The notes under the pieces are model-generated. The model was given only the letters and a program-made list of their open reading frames with translations. It was not told the origin of the DNA and made no database searches. Shown here one piece after another: positions 1 to 8,175 of a stretch of 42,955 bases of DNA (positions within the stretch are counted from its first letter, which is position 1; the number at the start of each line of letters is the position of its first letter). This stretch comes from Thermoplasmata archaeon. GTDB taxonomy: Archaea; Thermoplasmatota; Thermoplasmata; Lutacidiplasmatales; UBA184. The stretch is taken from contig JASHQC010000042.1 of assembly GCA_030037735.1 (NCBI GenBank), positions 1 through 42,955 of the forward strand, given 5' to 3'. A program made the position numbers and the translations under genes.

Positions 1-547
1 CGCCCAAGTGGTCCGAGAGCGGCGCCGGATTCGGGTCCAGGTTCACCCAGAGGAACCCGCGCCACGTTTCAAATGCCACGGGGTGAAGCCCGTACTCCTC
101 CTTCTGGAAGTTTTCAACACCCGCCATGTGCGGGGCGCCCCGCAGCCGGCCCGTGAGATCGTAGGTCCAAGCGTGGTAGGGACATCGAATGTTTGAAAGA
201 CCAGACTCGGCGGCCCCTTCCACGAGCCGGGTGCCCCGGTGCCGGCAGACGTTGTGGAACGCGCGAAGGACGCCCTCCTTGTCGCGTACGATCAGCACGC
301 CCGACCCGCCGACCTCTACGGACAGGAAGCCGCCAGCGCCGGCGACCTCGTCCTCCCGGCCAATGCAGGTCCACGTGCGGTGGAACATCCGCCGGAGTTC
401 CTCCGCGTACAGCGTCGGGTCGGAGAACATCCAACCCGGCAGCGTCGCGGCCTCCTTGACCGGGCGATCGACGGCTGGCAACCCCGACAGCGGGCGGTGT
501 TCGCGCCCCGAAGGGGAGGGAACCGAGGGCCGGACCGCCGTGCTCAT
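1..547 (-). CDS. Rieske [2Fe-2S] non-heme iron oxygenase alpha subunit, N-terminal part (runs off left window edge)
   Basis: Manual translation of the minus strand from ATG at 547: MSTAVRPSVPSPSGREHRPLSG...MFHRTWTCIGREDEV...HNVCRHRGTRLVEG...NIRCPYHAWTYDLTGRLRG...FLWVNLDPNP. Rieske C-x-H / C-x2-H motifs (CRHRG, CPYHAW). Absent from the ORF track because it is truncated by the window. AGAGGTAGG Shine-Dalgarno-like sequence just upstream. Confidence 0.93.
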   Translation of the reverse strand, partial: MSTAVRPSVPSPSGREHRPLSGLPAVDRPVKEAATLPGWMFSDPTLYAEELRRMFHRTWTCIGREDEVAGAGGFLSVEVGGSGVLIVRDKEGVLRAFHNVCRHRGTRLVEGAAESGLSNIRCPYHAWTYDLTGRLRGAPHMAGVENFQKEEYGLHPVAFETWRGFLWVNLDPNPAPLSDHLG

Positions 548-556
548 CCTACCTCT

Positions 557-1717
557 CTACGGTCCGTCCCGTGCCATACGGTCCTGATAGTACGCGTCGA
601 AATCCCAGACGAGGGTTTCCTGCTCGCTGTACCGGCCGCCGTGCCAGTTTCGCGTCTGGGTCCCCTTCTGGGCCAGCTCGCAGACATGCCAGTCCTGCTT
701 GTTGATGATGTCCCAGACCCCGACCGCATCGCTCGGATCGAAGTCCGGCTTCGCCATCTCCCTCGGGTCGAAGTAGAAGCTGTTCTCGACCCGGGAGCGG
801 CTGGGAGAGGTTGGCCAAGTAGAGTGAACCATCAGGTAGTCGGGGTGCAGGCTGAAGAAGGTGTTCGGCCAGAGCACGTAGTAGTAGATCCGCTTCCGGT
901 CCTCATCGGTCATGCCGGGGAGCGGCGACCGGCGCGTGTAGCCGGTCATCGTCATGGACGTGTAGTCGCCGGCGAATGTTTGGTAGCCGCCGGCGAACTG
1001 TCCCTCTCCCTCCGTGAAGAACGCATCGTTGTCGCCGGTCATGTACGGCGTGATCCGGTTGAGCTCGGGATGGATCGGCGCACAGTGGTAGCACTCGGAG
1101 TAGTTCTCGACGAGCAGCTTCCAGTTGGCCTCGATATCGTACGTGTGCGTGGGGCCGGGCCGGAGTTGGGCGAGCGGGAACCGGGCCATCCGGTCGAGGA
1201 AGGGACCGAGCTGCGCGCGCAGGGGCGCCGCGTTCGGATCCAGATTGATCCACAGGAACCCGGCCGCGCTCTCGACGTGCACGGGGAAGAGCCCATTGTC
1301 CTTCTTGCGGAATCCCTGGACGGCCTGCATGTGGCCAGCGCCCTGCAGCTGGCCGTCCAGGCCGTAGGTCCAGGCATGGTACGGACAGACGATTGACCGG
1401 AGCCCGGAACCGCATGGCGCCTCCAGGAGCTGGGTTCCACGGTGTCGACAGACGTTCTGGAACCCTCGGACCTGGCCCTCCTTGTCTCGGAGCAGTATGA
1501 TGTCCTCCGTTCCGATCGTTCGAGTCAGGTAATCGCCGGTCTTGGGGATCTGCTCGGCGCGGCCAACGAGGAGCCAGCTCCGGTAGTAGAACCGGTCCAG
1601 TTCCGTGCGCAGCACACCCTCGTCCTGGTAGACGTGCCCATCGGGGGTGGTGCCGGTGAGGTGCCCCGTCGGCTCGCCCGGGCGAACACCCTTCCGTCCG
1701 CTTGCAAGCGCCGACAT
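557..1717 (-). CDS. Rieske [2Fe-2S] non-heme iron oxygenase alpha subunit (choline monooxygenase / ring-hydroxylating dioxygenase-like)
   Basis: CRHRGTQL and CPYHAWTYGLDG Rieske motifs; ENYSECYHCAPIHPEL mononuclear iron motif; NWKLLVENYSECYH signature of the catalytic domain. Confidence 0.94.
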   Translation of the reverse strand: MSALASGRKGVRPGEPTGHLTGTTPDGHVYQDEGVLRTELDRFYYRSWLLVGRAEQIPKTGDYLTRTIGTEDIILLRDKEGQVRGFQNVCRHRGTQLLEAPCGSGLRSIVCPYHAWTYGLDGQLQGAGHMQAVQGFRKKDNGLFPVHVESAAGFLWINLDPNAAPLRAQLGPFLDRMARFPLAQLRPGPTHTYDIEANWKLLVENYSECYHCAPIHPELNRITPYMTGDNDAFFTEGEGQFAGGYQTFAGDYTSMTMTGYTRRSPLPGMTDEDRKRIYYYVLWPNTFFSLHPDYLMVHSTWPTSPSRSRVENSFYFDPREMAKPDFDPSDAVGVWDIINKQDWHVCELAQKGTQTRNWHGGRYSEQETLVWDFDAYYQDRMARDGP

Positions 1718-1741
1718 AACCGGAACAGGACCGCGCCGCGC

Positions 1742-1748
1742 ATAAAAA
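1742..1748 (-). promoter_or_regulatory. Putative archaeal TATA box for the Rieske operon
   Basis: Minus strand AGTTTTTATGCG, centre about 28 bp upstream of the ATG at 1717, as expected for a leaderless transcript. Confidence 0.5.
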
Positions 1749-1902
1749 CTTGGCGCCAGAGCGGGTATTGACCCGTCATTTCGATACGGTTGACCCCTCT
1801 ATCCTGTGTATTGAACCCGCAAGCCTCAATGCAGCACCGGGCTGCTGTAAGCCTACCCCGGGGGTTCTATGGTCTATCTCGTGCAGGAATGCTGAAACAG
1901 CG

Positions 1903-2000
1903 TTTTTGGTGCGAAAAATGACGATTTTGTACGAAATTATTCCGTTTTGGACTGAATCCGGGAGCAAAACTGGTCCGAAAGTGAATGATTTGGAACAGAA
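1903..2000. repeat. Five degenerate iteron-like direct repeats, consensus about TTTTGGnnCnGAAA, spaced 20-23 bp
   Basis: TTTTTGGTGCGAAAAA (1903), ATTTTGTACGAAAT (1924), TTTTGGACTGAAT (1945), AACTGGTCCGAAAGT (1968), ATTTGGAACAGAATC (1988); the GG core (a single G in copy 2) lies at 1908, 1929, 1949, 1972, 1992. Confidence 0.55.
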
Positions 2001-2044
2001 TCGGCGGCGGGAGTCCTCGGTCCGTCATCGGAGCGCCGGGGCGG

Positions 2045-3394
2045 TTAGCTTCCGGTGCCCGGTCGCCGCAGGGCCGCCTCGATCGTGTCGAGCCCCACAT
2101 CGAGGGTTTCCGGTTCGATCGTGAGCGGAGGCTCGATGCGGACGACGTGATCGCCGTAGTTCCAGAGCGGTATCGTGCCGTTCTTGACGCACTCTCGAAA
2201 CACGCGACGTCCGAGATCCGCGTCCGCCTTCCGGGAGCGCTTGTCGTGGACGAGCTCGACGGCGAGGCAGAGGCCCAGCCCGCGCACCTCGCCGACGGTC
2301 GGAAGGCGCTCCCACTCCTTCATCCGCCGCAGCGCCGTCGCTCCCAGGCGAGCGGAGCGCTCGGGGAGTTTGTCCCGAACGAGGATCTCGAGGGTCTTGC
2401 TCGCGGCCACGCAGGCGGCCGGATGGCCGGCGAAGGTGGTCCCGGCCGCGACCATCGCCTCGCCCATGACCTCTTCCGTGCCCATTACCGCGGCAACCGG
2501 CATCATTCCGCCCGAGATCCCCTTCCCGATCGCCATGAGGTCCGGGGCCACTCCGAAGTGCTCGATTGCCCACATCTTGCCGGTGCGTCCCAAGCCGGTC
2601 TCCACCTCGTCGTCGATGAAGTACCAGTCGTTCGCTTCGCAGAGCTTCGCCAATCCCCGGACGAATTTCGCCGGAGGGATCCAGATGCCGGCCTCGCAGG
2701 CCACCGGCTCGAGGATCACCCCGGCGATCCGGTCCGGCTCCGCCTGCCGCCCGAGGACCTGCTCCTCGATGTATTCGAGAACCCAGTCCCCATACTCCTC
2801 CTCGCTCATCCCGCGGGGACGACGGTAAGGGAATGGGTAGGGAGCGTACACCGCCCCCCCGCCCCACGCTTCCCAATACCTTCGCTCGTGGGAACTCAGG
2901 CTGCCGATCAAGTTCGCGCCGATTGAGAGACCGTGGTACTGTCCCAGGAAGCTGAGGATCAGCGGACGCTGGCTGGCCTCGACCGCGTGCTTCACTGCGC
3001 CCTCCGCGGCGCCGGTACCGGACAGTTCGAGGAAGACCCGGGACAAGTTGGGGGACGGCCGGTTCTCGATGAGCCGCTCGGCCAGCTCGATCATCGGAAC
3101 GTGGGGCGTCATGAAGTAGGTTAGGAAGCCGTACCGACCCAGCGCCTCGACGGTCGCCTCGAGGACCTCGGGGGGAACGTTCCCGAGGTTGTTCGTTGCC
3201 CACTGGCTCGTGAGGTCGATGTAGGTCTTGCCGGCGGTGTCTCGGACGGTAGAGCCCTTGGCGTCGGCCACAAAGATGCTCGCCAAGCGGGTCTCCTCGG
3301 ACCAGAAGTACCGCGGGTACAGCTCTTGGTACCGTGCCCAGTAGTCGATTCCCGACGGCACGGCCCGCCGGGGGGTGGACGTGGGAGCGGCCAT
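2045..3394 (-). CDS. Class III PLP-dependent aminotransferase (4-aminobutyrate/omega-amino acid aminotransferase-like)
   Basis: FIDDEVETGLGRTGKMWAIEHFGVAPDLMAIGKGISGG (PLP-Lys region), GTTFAGHPAACVA, VLEPVACEAGIWIPP. Confidence 0.92.
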   Translation of the reverse strand: MAAPTSTPRRAVPSGIDYWARYQELYPRYFWSEETRLASIFVADAKGSTVRDTAGKTYIDLTSQWATNNLGNVPPEVLEATVEALGRYGFLTYFMTPHVPMIELAERLIENRPSPNLSRVFLELSGTGAAEGAVKHAVEASQRPLILSFLGQYHGLSIGANLIGSLSSHERRYWEAWGGGAVYAPYPFPYRRPRGMSEEEYGDWVLEYIEEQVLGRQAEPDRIAGVILEPVACEAGIWIPPAKFVRGLAKLCEANDWYFIDDEVETGLGRTGKMWAIEHFGVAPDLMAIGKGISGGMMPVAAVMGTEEVMGEAMVAAGTTFAGHPAACVAASKTLEILVRDKLPERSARLGATALRRMKEWERLPTVGEVRGLGLCLAVELVHDKRSRKADADLGRRVFRECVKNGTIPLWNYGDHVVRIEPPLTIEPETLDVGLDTIEAALRRPGTGS

Positions 3395-3457
3395 CGGAGG
3401 GCGGAGTCGAAGGGAGTCTTAGAACATTCCGCCGAGAGGTGGAGGCCCCAACGGCAG

Positions 3458-5017
3458 CTATCCCTTCTTCAGGGCCGGTAAATCCTCGAGGATCGCGTGC
3501 GCCCCGTTGTACCCGGGGGCCCCCGTGACGCCGCCCCCCGGATGGGCGGTGGAGCCGCAGAAATAGAGTCCCGGGACCGGCGTCCGGTAGTTCGCCCACC
3601 CCAGCAGTGGGCGGTAGGAGAAGATCTGGTCCGGAGTGATGTCGCCTTGGAAGATGTTCCCGCCGGACATCCCGAGGGTGTTCTCGATGTCCTCGGGGGA
3701 GACCACCTGCCAGCGGGTGACCTGCTTCCGGATGTCCGGGGCGTACTCGGCAATCGTGTCGAGACACCGTTCACCGGCCGTTGGCTTGAATTTCGACCAG
3801 GTCGTACCCGAGAGATCCCGGGGGGCGTACATGACGAAGCAGGTCATCACGTGCTTCCCGGGAGGGGCCATGCTCGGGTCCGACGCGCTCTGGAACTCGA
3901 TGTCGAGGAACGGATGCGTGGAGAAGTTTCCGTACTTCGCATCGTCGAAGGCTTTCTCGAGGTATTCCATCGAGGGGGCAAGCTCGATCGCGCCCTTGTG
4001 ATGCGGCCCGGGCCGGCCCGGCGCCGCGGTGAACTCCGGTAGGTCGTTAAGGGCGGCATTGAACTTGAGCGCCGCGCCGCGGGTCCGGAACCGCTCGACT
4101 TGGCGTCGGACCTCCGGCGGCACCGCGTCCGGAGGGGCCAGCTCGAGCAGGGTGCGCTTCACGTCCAGGTTCGACGCGATCGCTTTGGCGTGGAACTGCT
4201 CCCCCGCCGCCGTCTCCACGCCCACCGCCTTTCCGTTCTGGACGAGGATCCTGCGCACCCCGACGCCGGTCCGAATCTCGACGCCGTAGTGTCGCGCCGC
4301 CGCGGCCAATGCCTCGGAGATCCGGCCCATTCCGCCCTTGGAAAATCCCCAGACCTTCCGTTGGCCGTCCAGCACGCCGATGTTGTGGTGGGCGAGCACG
4401 TAGGCGGTCCCGGGCGTTCGGGGGCCGCACATCTCCCCGATCACCGCGTTGGTGGCGAAGCTGATCTTGACCTCGTCGCTTTCGAACCACTCGTCGAGGA
4501 AATCCCAGGCGCTCAGGAGGAACAGCTCACGGACCAGCTCTTCGGCCTGAGGTCCCTCGAACATCCCCACCAGCTCCTGGAGCGGGACCGGGGGCGCGAG
4601 GAGCAGCGGCTCGACGAGGTCGAGGACATTGTCCCAGTACTCCTCGTACTTGGGATAGATTGCGGCGTCCTTCTTGGAGAACTTGGCGATCTCCTTCTGC
4701 GTCCTTTCTGTGTCGTTCCACAGGCTCAGCGAGGTGCCGTTGGGGAACGGGACGAACGACTGCGGGTCGTACAGGATTGTCTCGTACCCGTACGAGCCGA
4801 GTTGGAGGTCCTCGACGATCTGCGGACGGAGGAGGCCGGTGACGTACGAGAACGTGTTGATCCGGTACCCCGGCCACGGTTCCTCCGTGACGGCCGCCCC
4901 ACCGACGATCGGCCGGCGTTCTAGAACGAGAACCTGGGCGCCGGCCTTTCCCAGATAGGCGGCGGCAACGAGCCCGTTGTGCCCGCCACCGATGACAATG
5001 ACATCATGCGAGGACAC
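3458..5017 (-). CDS. FAD-dependent oxidoreductase, PYROXD2/phytoene desaturase-like (copy 1)
   Basis: DVIVIGGGHNGLVAAAYLGKAGAQVLVLERRPIVGGAAVTEEPWPG Rossmann motif; C-terminal GLYFCGSTAHPGGGVTGAPGYNG. ORF caller start is 5050, but a TTAAATA TATA-like box (about 5040-5046) sits on it; in-frame GTG at 5017 (VSSHDVIVIGGG) is preferred. Confidence 0.92.
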   Translation of the reverse strand: MSSHDVIVIGGGHNGLVAAAYLGKAGAQVLVLERRPIVGGAAVTEEPWPGYRINTFSYVTGLLRPQIVEDLQLGSYGYETILYDPQSFVPFPNGTSLSLWNDTERTQKEIAKFSKKDAAIYPKYEEYWDNVLDLVEPLLLAPPVPLQELVGMFEGPQAEELVRELFLLSAWDFLDEWFESDEVKISFATNAVIGEMCGPRTPGTAYVLAHHNIGVLDGQRKVWGFSKGGMGRISEALAAAARHYGVEIRTGVGVRRILVQNGKAVGVETAAGEQFHAKAIASNLDVKRTLLELAPPDAVPPEVRRQVERFRTRGAALKFNAALNDLPEFTAAPGRPGPHHKGAIELAPSMEYLEKAFDDAKYGNFSTHPFLDIEFQSASDPSMAPPGKHVMTCFVMYAPRDLSGTTWSKFKPTAGERCLDTIAEYAPDIRKQVTRWQVVSPEDIENTLGMSGGNIFQGDITPDQIFSYRPLLGWANYRTPVPGLYFCGSTAHPGGGVTGAPGYNGAHAILEDLPALKKG

Positions 5018-5078
5018 GGGCGGGGGCAGCCCGGCCCCGGTATTTAACACGCGGCTCGTGAGGTGGGCGACCCATCCG

Positions 5079-6629
5079 CTAGCGGGGACCGGACCCCGGG
5101 GTCTGGTGCAAATCGGCCAGCATCACTTGCGCCGCGTTGCGGCCGGGGACGCCCGTGACCCCGCCACCCGGATGGGCCGAGGAACCACATAGATAGAGAC
5201 CGGGAATCGGAAGCCGGTAGTCACTGGCTCCCGGGAACGGGCGCAGTGAGAACATTTGGTCCGGGGTCAGGTCGCCGTGGAAGCAGCTGCCTCCCGTCAT
5301 GCCGAGTATCGTCTCGATGTCCTCGGGCGTGACCAGCTGAGCCTGTTCGACCACCTCGCGGATGTCCGGAGCGTACTCCTCCAGCGTGGACAGCACGAGC
5401 TCCGCCGCGGCGGCCCGATGGTCTGCCCAGGAGGTTCCGACGAGCTCGCGCGGCGCGTACTTCACCGAGCAGGTCATGGTGTGATGACCGGGCGGCGCGA
5501 CGGAGGGATCGGCCGCGCTCTGGAACAGGATCTCGGCGAACGGAGGGTCCGAGAGATGCCCGACCGCTGCCATCGCGTATGCTCGGTCGAGGTAGTCGAG
5601 GGACGGGCCGATCGTCACCGACGCTTGGTGGTGAGGTCCCGGCACCTCCGGTTTCGCGGTAAATTTGGGAAGGCGGCGGAGCGCCGCGTTGAACTTGAGC
5701 GTGGTCGCGTAGGTCTTGAAGCCCCGCAGCTGCCGCAGCACCTCCTTCGGTACGGTATCCGGTGGGGCGAGCGCAAGCAGCGTCCGCTTGATGTCCACCC
5801 CGGAGGCGACGACCCGAGATTCGATGCGGCGCCCGTCCGCGGTCTCGACGCCGGTGACCCGGCCCCCTTGGACCTGGAGCGAACGCACACCGACCCCGGT
5901 TCGGATCTCGGCGCCGAATGCCTGGGCCGCCCGGGCGAGCGCCTCTGTGGTACGTCCCATGCCGCCCACCACGAAGCCCCATGCCCCAGCCCGTCCGCCC
6001 AGTTGGGTGACGCTGTTGTGCACCAGCACGTACGCCGTGCCGGGCCGCCGGGGGCTAGTGAAGGCCCCGACGCACGCGCTGAATCCGAGCGCCGCCTTGA
6101 GCTCCTCCGATTCGAACCACTCGGAGAGAAAATCCTCCGCGCTCCGGAGGACCAGATCCCGCAGGAGCCGCTCGTACTCGGGGCCGCGAAACCGCTCCGC
6201 CAGCTCGCGAAGAGAGGGAGGGTTCCCGCCGAGGATCGGCTCCAGGAGCTTCAGGATCTCTGCCCAATGCCGGAGGTACCGCGGATACGCCTCCGCGTCG
6301 TGCCGGGAGAACTGAGCGATCTCCTTCTGCGTGCGGGCGGTGTCAGCCCAAAACGATAACGACCGGCCGTCGGGGAACGGAACGAACCCCTCCGGGTCGT
6401 GCGGAATCGTCCGGTATCCGTGTCGGGCGAGGCCCAGCTCCTCGATCACCTGGCCGCTGAGCATCCCCGCGAGGTACGCGTAGGTGTTGATTCGGAACCC
6501 CGGCCAAGGTTCCTCCGTGATGCAGGCGCCGCCCACGAATGGACGCCGCTCGAGTACTACGACCTTCGCGCCGGCCCGGGCCAGATAGGCTGCAGCGGTG
6601 AGGCCATTGTGGCCGCCTCCGATGACCAC
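5079..6629 (-). CDS. FAD-dependent oxidoreductase, PYROXD2/phytoene desaturase-like (copy 2)
   Basis: VIGGGHNGLTAAAYLARAGAKVVVLERRPFVGGACITEEPWPGFRINTYAY; GLYLCGSSAHPGGGVTGVPGRNAAQ. True start may be a CTG at 6680 (see findings). Confidence 0.92.
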   Translation of the reverse strand: MVIGGGHNGLTAAAYLARAGAKVVVLERRPFVGGACITEEPWPGFRINTYAYLAGMLSGQVIEELGLARHGYRTIPHDPEGFVPFPDGRSLSFWADTARTQKEIAQFSRHDAEAYPRYLRHWAEILKLLEPILGGNPPSLRELAERFRGPEYERLLRDLVLRSAEDFLSEWFESEELKAALGFSACVGAFTSPRRPGTAYVLVHNSVTQLGGRAGAWGFVVGGMGRTTEALARAAQAFGAEIRTGVGVRSLQVQGGRVTGVETADGRRIESRVVASGVDIKRTLLALAPPDTVPKEVLRQLRGFKTYATTLKFNAALRRLPKFTAKPEVPGPHHQASVTIGPSLDYLDRAYAMAAVGHLSDPPFAEILFQSAADPSVAPPGHHTMTCSVKYAPRELVGTSWADHRAAAAELVLSTLEEYAPDIREVVEQAQLVTPEDIETILGMTGGSCFHGDLTPDQMFSLRPFPGASDYRLPIPGLYLCGSSAHPGGGVTGVPGRNAAQVMLADLHQTPGSGPR

Positions 6630-6676
6630 GACGTCGTACGTCCGGGTTCCGCCTCCGGCAGCGTCGACCGTCGGGT

Positions 6677-8155
6677 TCAGGCGTAGTTCACCGAGATCAG
6701 CTTGACCTCGGTCATCTCTTCCATCGCGTACCGGAGCCCTTCACGCCCGAGACCGCTCTCCTTGATACCCCCAAACGGCAGCGCGTCCCATCGGAGCGAC
6801 GTGGGGTCATTGATGTGGACCCCGCCGGCCCGGATCCGCTTCGCCAGAGAGAAGGCTCGCTGGATATTGTTCGTGTAGACCGCGGCCTGCAATCCATACG
6901 TGGTCCCGTTGGCGATCCGGATCGCCTCCTCGAGGTCGTGGAACCGGAGGATCGGCACGACGGGGCCGAACGGCTCCTCCTGCGTGATTTTCGAGTCCGT
7001 GCCGACGGAGTCGAGCACCGTGGGCCGGTAGAAATACCCGGGCGCTAGCTCGGTTGCTCGCTGGCCGCCGAGCAGGATCTTGGCGGAGTGGGATACCGCG
7101 TCGCCCACCAACCGGTCCAGCCGGTCCAGCGCCGCGGAATCGATGACCGGCCCGACCTGGGTATCTTCGGCGAGGGCCGGTCCGACCTTCAGTTTCCCGG
7201 CTCGTTCGGCCATGGCCTGGGCGAATCGATCGGCGACGGCGTCGGAGACCAAGAGACGCTTCGAGGCCGTGCACACCTGTCCTGAGTAGCCGAAGGCGCC
7301 GCGGACGGCCGCGGCGACCGTGCTCTCGAGGGGCGCATCGTCCAACACGATGAACGGGTCCATTCCGCCCATCTCCAGGATCACGCGTTTCGCGTGTCGA
7401 CCCGCCTTCTCAGCGATGCCCTTCCCCACCGAAGTGGAGCCGGTGAACGTGATCAGCCGGGTTTTGGGATGCTCGATGAGCGTGTCCCCAACCTCGCCCC
7501 CCGGGCCGACGACCACATTCAGAACGCCCTTCGGAAATCCGGCGCTCTCGGCGTGTTTGGCGAGTCGGAGGGCCGTCAGCGGGGCGGAGCTCGTCGGCTT
7601 CACCACGACGGGGTTGCCCGCCGCGAGAGCGGGGGCTACCTTGTGGGAGAGCAGGTTGAGGGGGAAGTTGAACGGGCTGATCGCCACCACGACCCCGATC
7701 GGGTCGCGGACAGAGAACAGGAACCGTCGCTCGTTGCCGACCGGATAGGCATAGGCATCGGCAGGGAAGGTTTCACCCGTAAGATGCCGGGCCTCGTCGG
7801 CGGCCAGCTGGTAGACGGACACGGCGCGCCCCGCCTCGACGCGGGCGTCGACGATCGGTTTGCCCACCTCCTGCGCGATGAGACGGGCCATCCCGGCGCT
7901 GTCAGACGCGAGCCGATCCGAGAGGGCACGTAGCAACCGGGCGCGCTCGTGGATCGGGGTCGATCCCCACGCTTCTTCCACGGCGGCCGCTGCGTCGACC
8001 GCGGCGGCGGCCTCATCCCGGGTAGCCACCGAGACGCGGCCGAGCCGGTGGCCGGTCGACGGGTCCTGGACGTCCTGCCACCGGTCCGACCGGGACGGCC
8101 GCCACTCCCCGCCGATGTAGAGGAGGCCGGTCTCCCCGGACTCTGCCGATGCCAT
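6677..8155 (-). CDS. NAD(P)-dependent aldehyde dehydrogenase (succinate-semialdehyde/lactaldehyde DH-like)
   Basis: LEMGGMDPFIVLDDA and FGYSGQVCTASKRL (catalytic Cys), FTGSTSVGKGIAEKAG. Confidence 0.94.
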   Translation of the reverse strand: MASAESGETGLLYIGGEWRPSRSDRWQDVQDPSTGHRLGRVSVATRDEAAAAVDAAAAVEEAWGSTPIHERARLLRALSDRLASDSAGMARLIAQEVGKPIVDARVEAGRAVSVYQLAADEARHLTGETFPADAYAYPVGNERRFLFSVRDPIGVVVAISPFNFPLNLLSHKVAPALAAGNPVVVKPTSSAPLTALRLAKHAESAGFPKGVLNVVVGPGGEVGDTLIEHPKTRLITFTGSTSVGKGIAEKAGRHAKRVILEMGGMDPFIVLDDAPLESTVAAAVRGAFGYSGQVCTASKRLLVSDAVADRFAQAMAERAGKLKVGPALAEDTQVGPVIDSAALDRLDRLVGDAVSHSAKILLGGQRATELAPGYFYRPTVLDSVGTDSKITQEEPFGPVVPILRFHDLEEAIRIANGTTYGLQAAVYTNNIQRAFSLAKRIRAGGVHINDPTSLRWDALPFGGIKESGLGREGLRYAMEEMTEVKLISVNYA

Positions 8156-8175
8156 GGCTCCGCCCCGGACGCGCC

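Noticed and set aside
239-1396. 385-aa plus ORF antisense to the Rieske genes
   Set aside because: Antisense shadow of real Rieske reading frames.
1903-2000. CRISPR array
   Set aside because: Repeats are degenerate and only about 14 bp, with spacing of about 21 bp, too short for repeat-spacer units; no cas genes seen.
2025-3767. 580-aa minus ORF overlapping the aminotransferase
   Set aside because: Alternative-frame shadow ORF in high-GC DNA (Arg/Gly/Pro-rich, no motifs); the 2045-3394 frame has clear PLP enzyme motifs.
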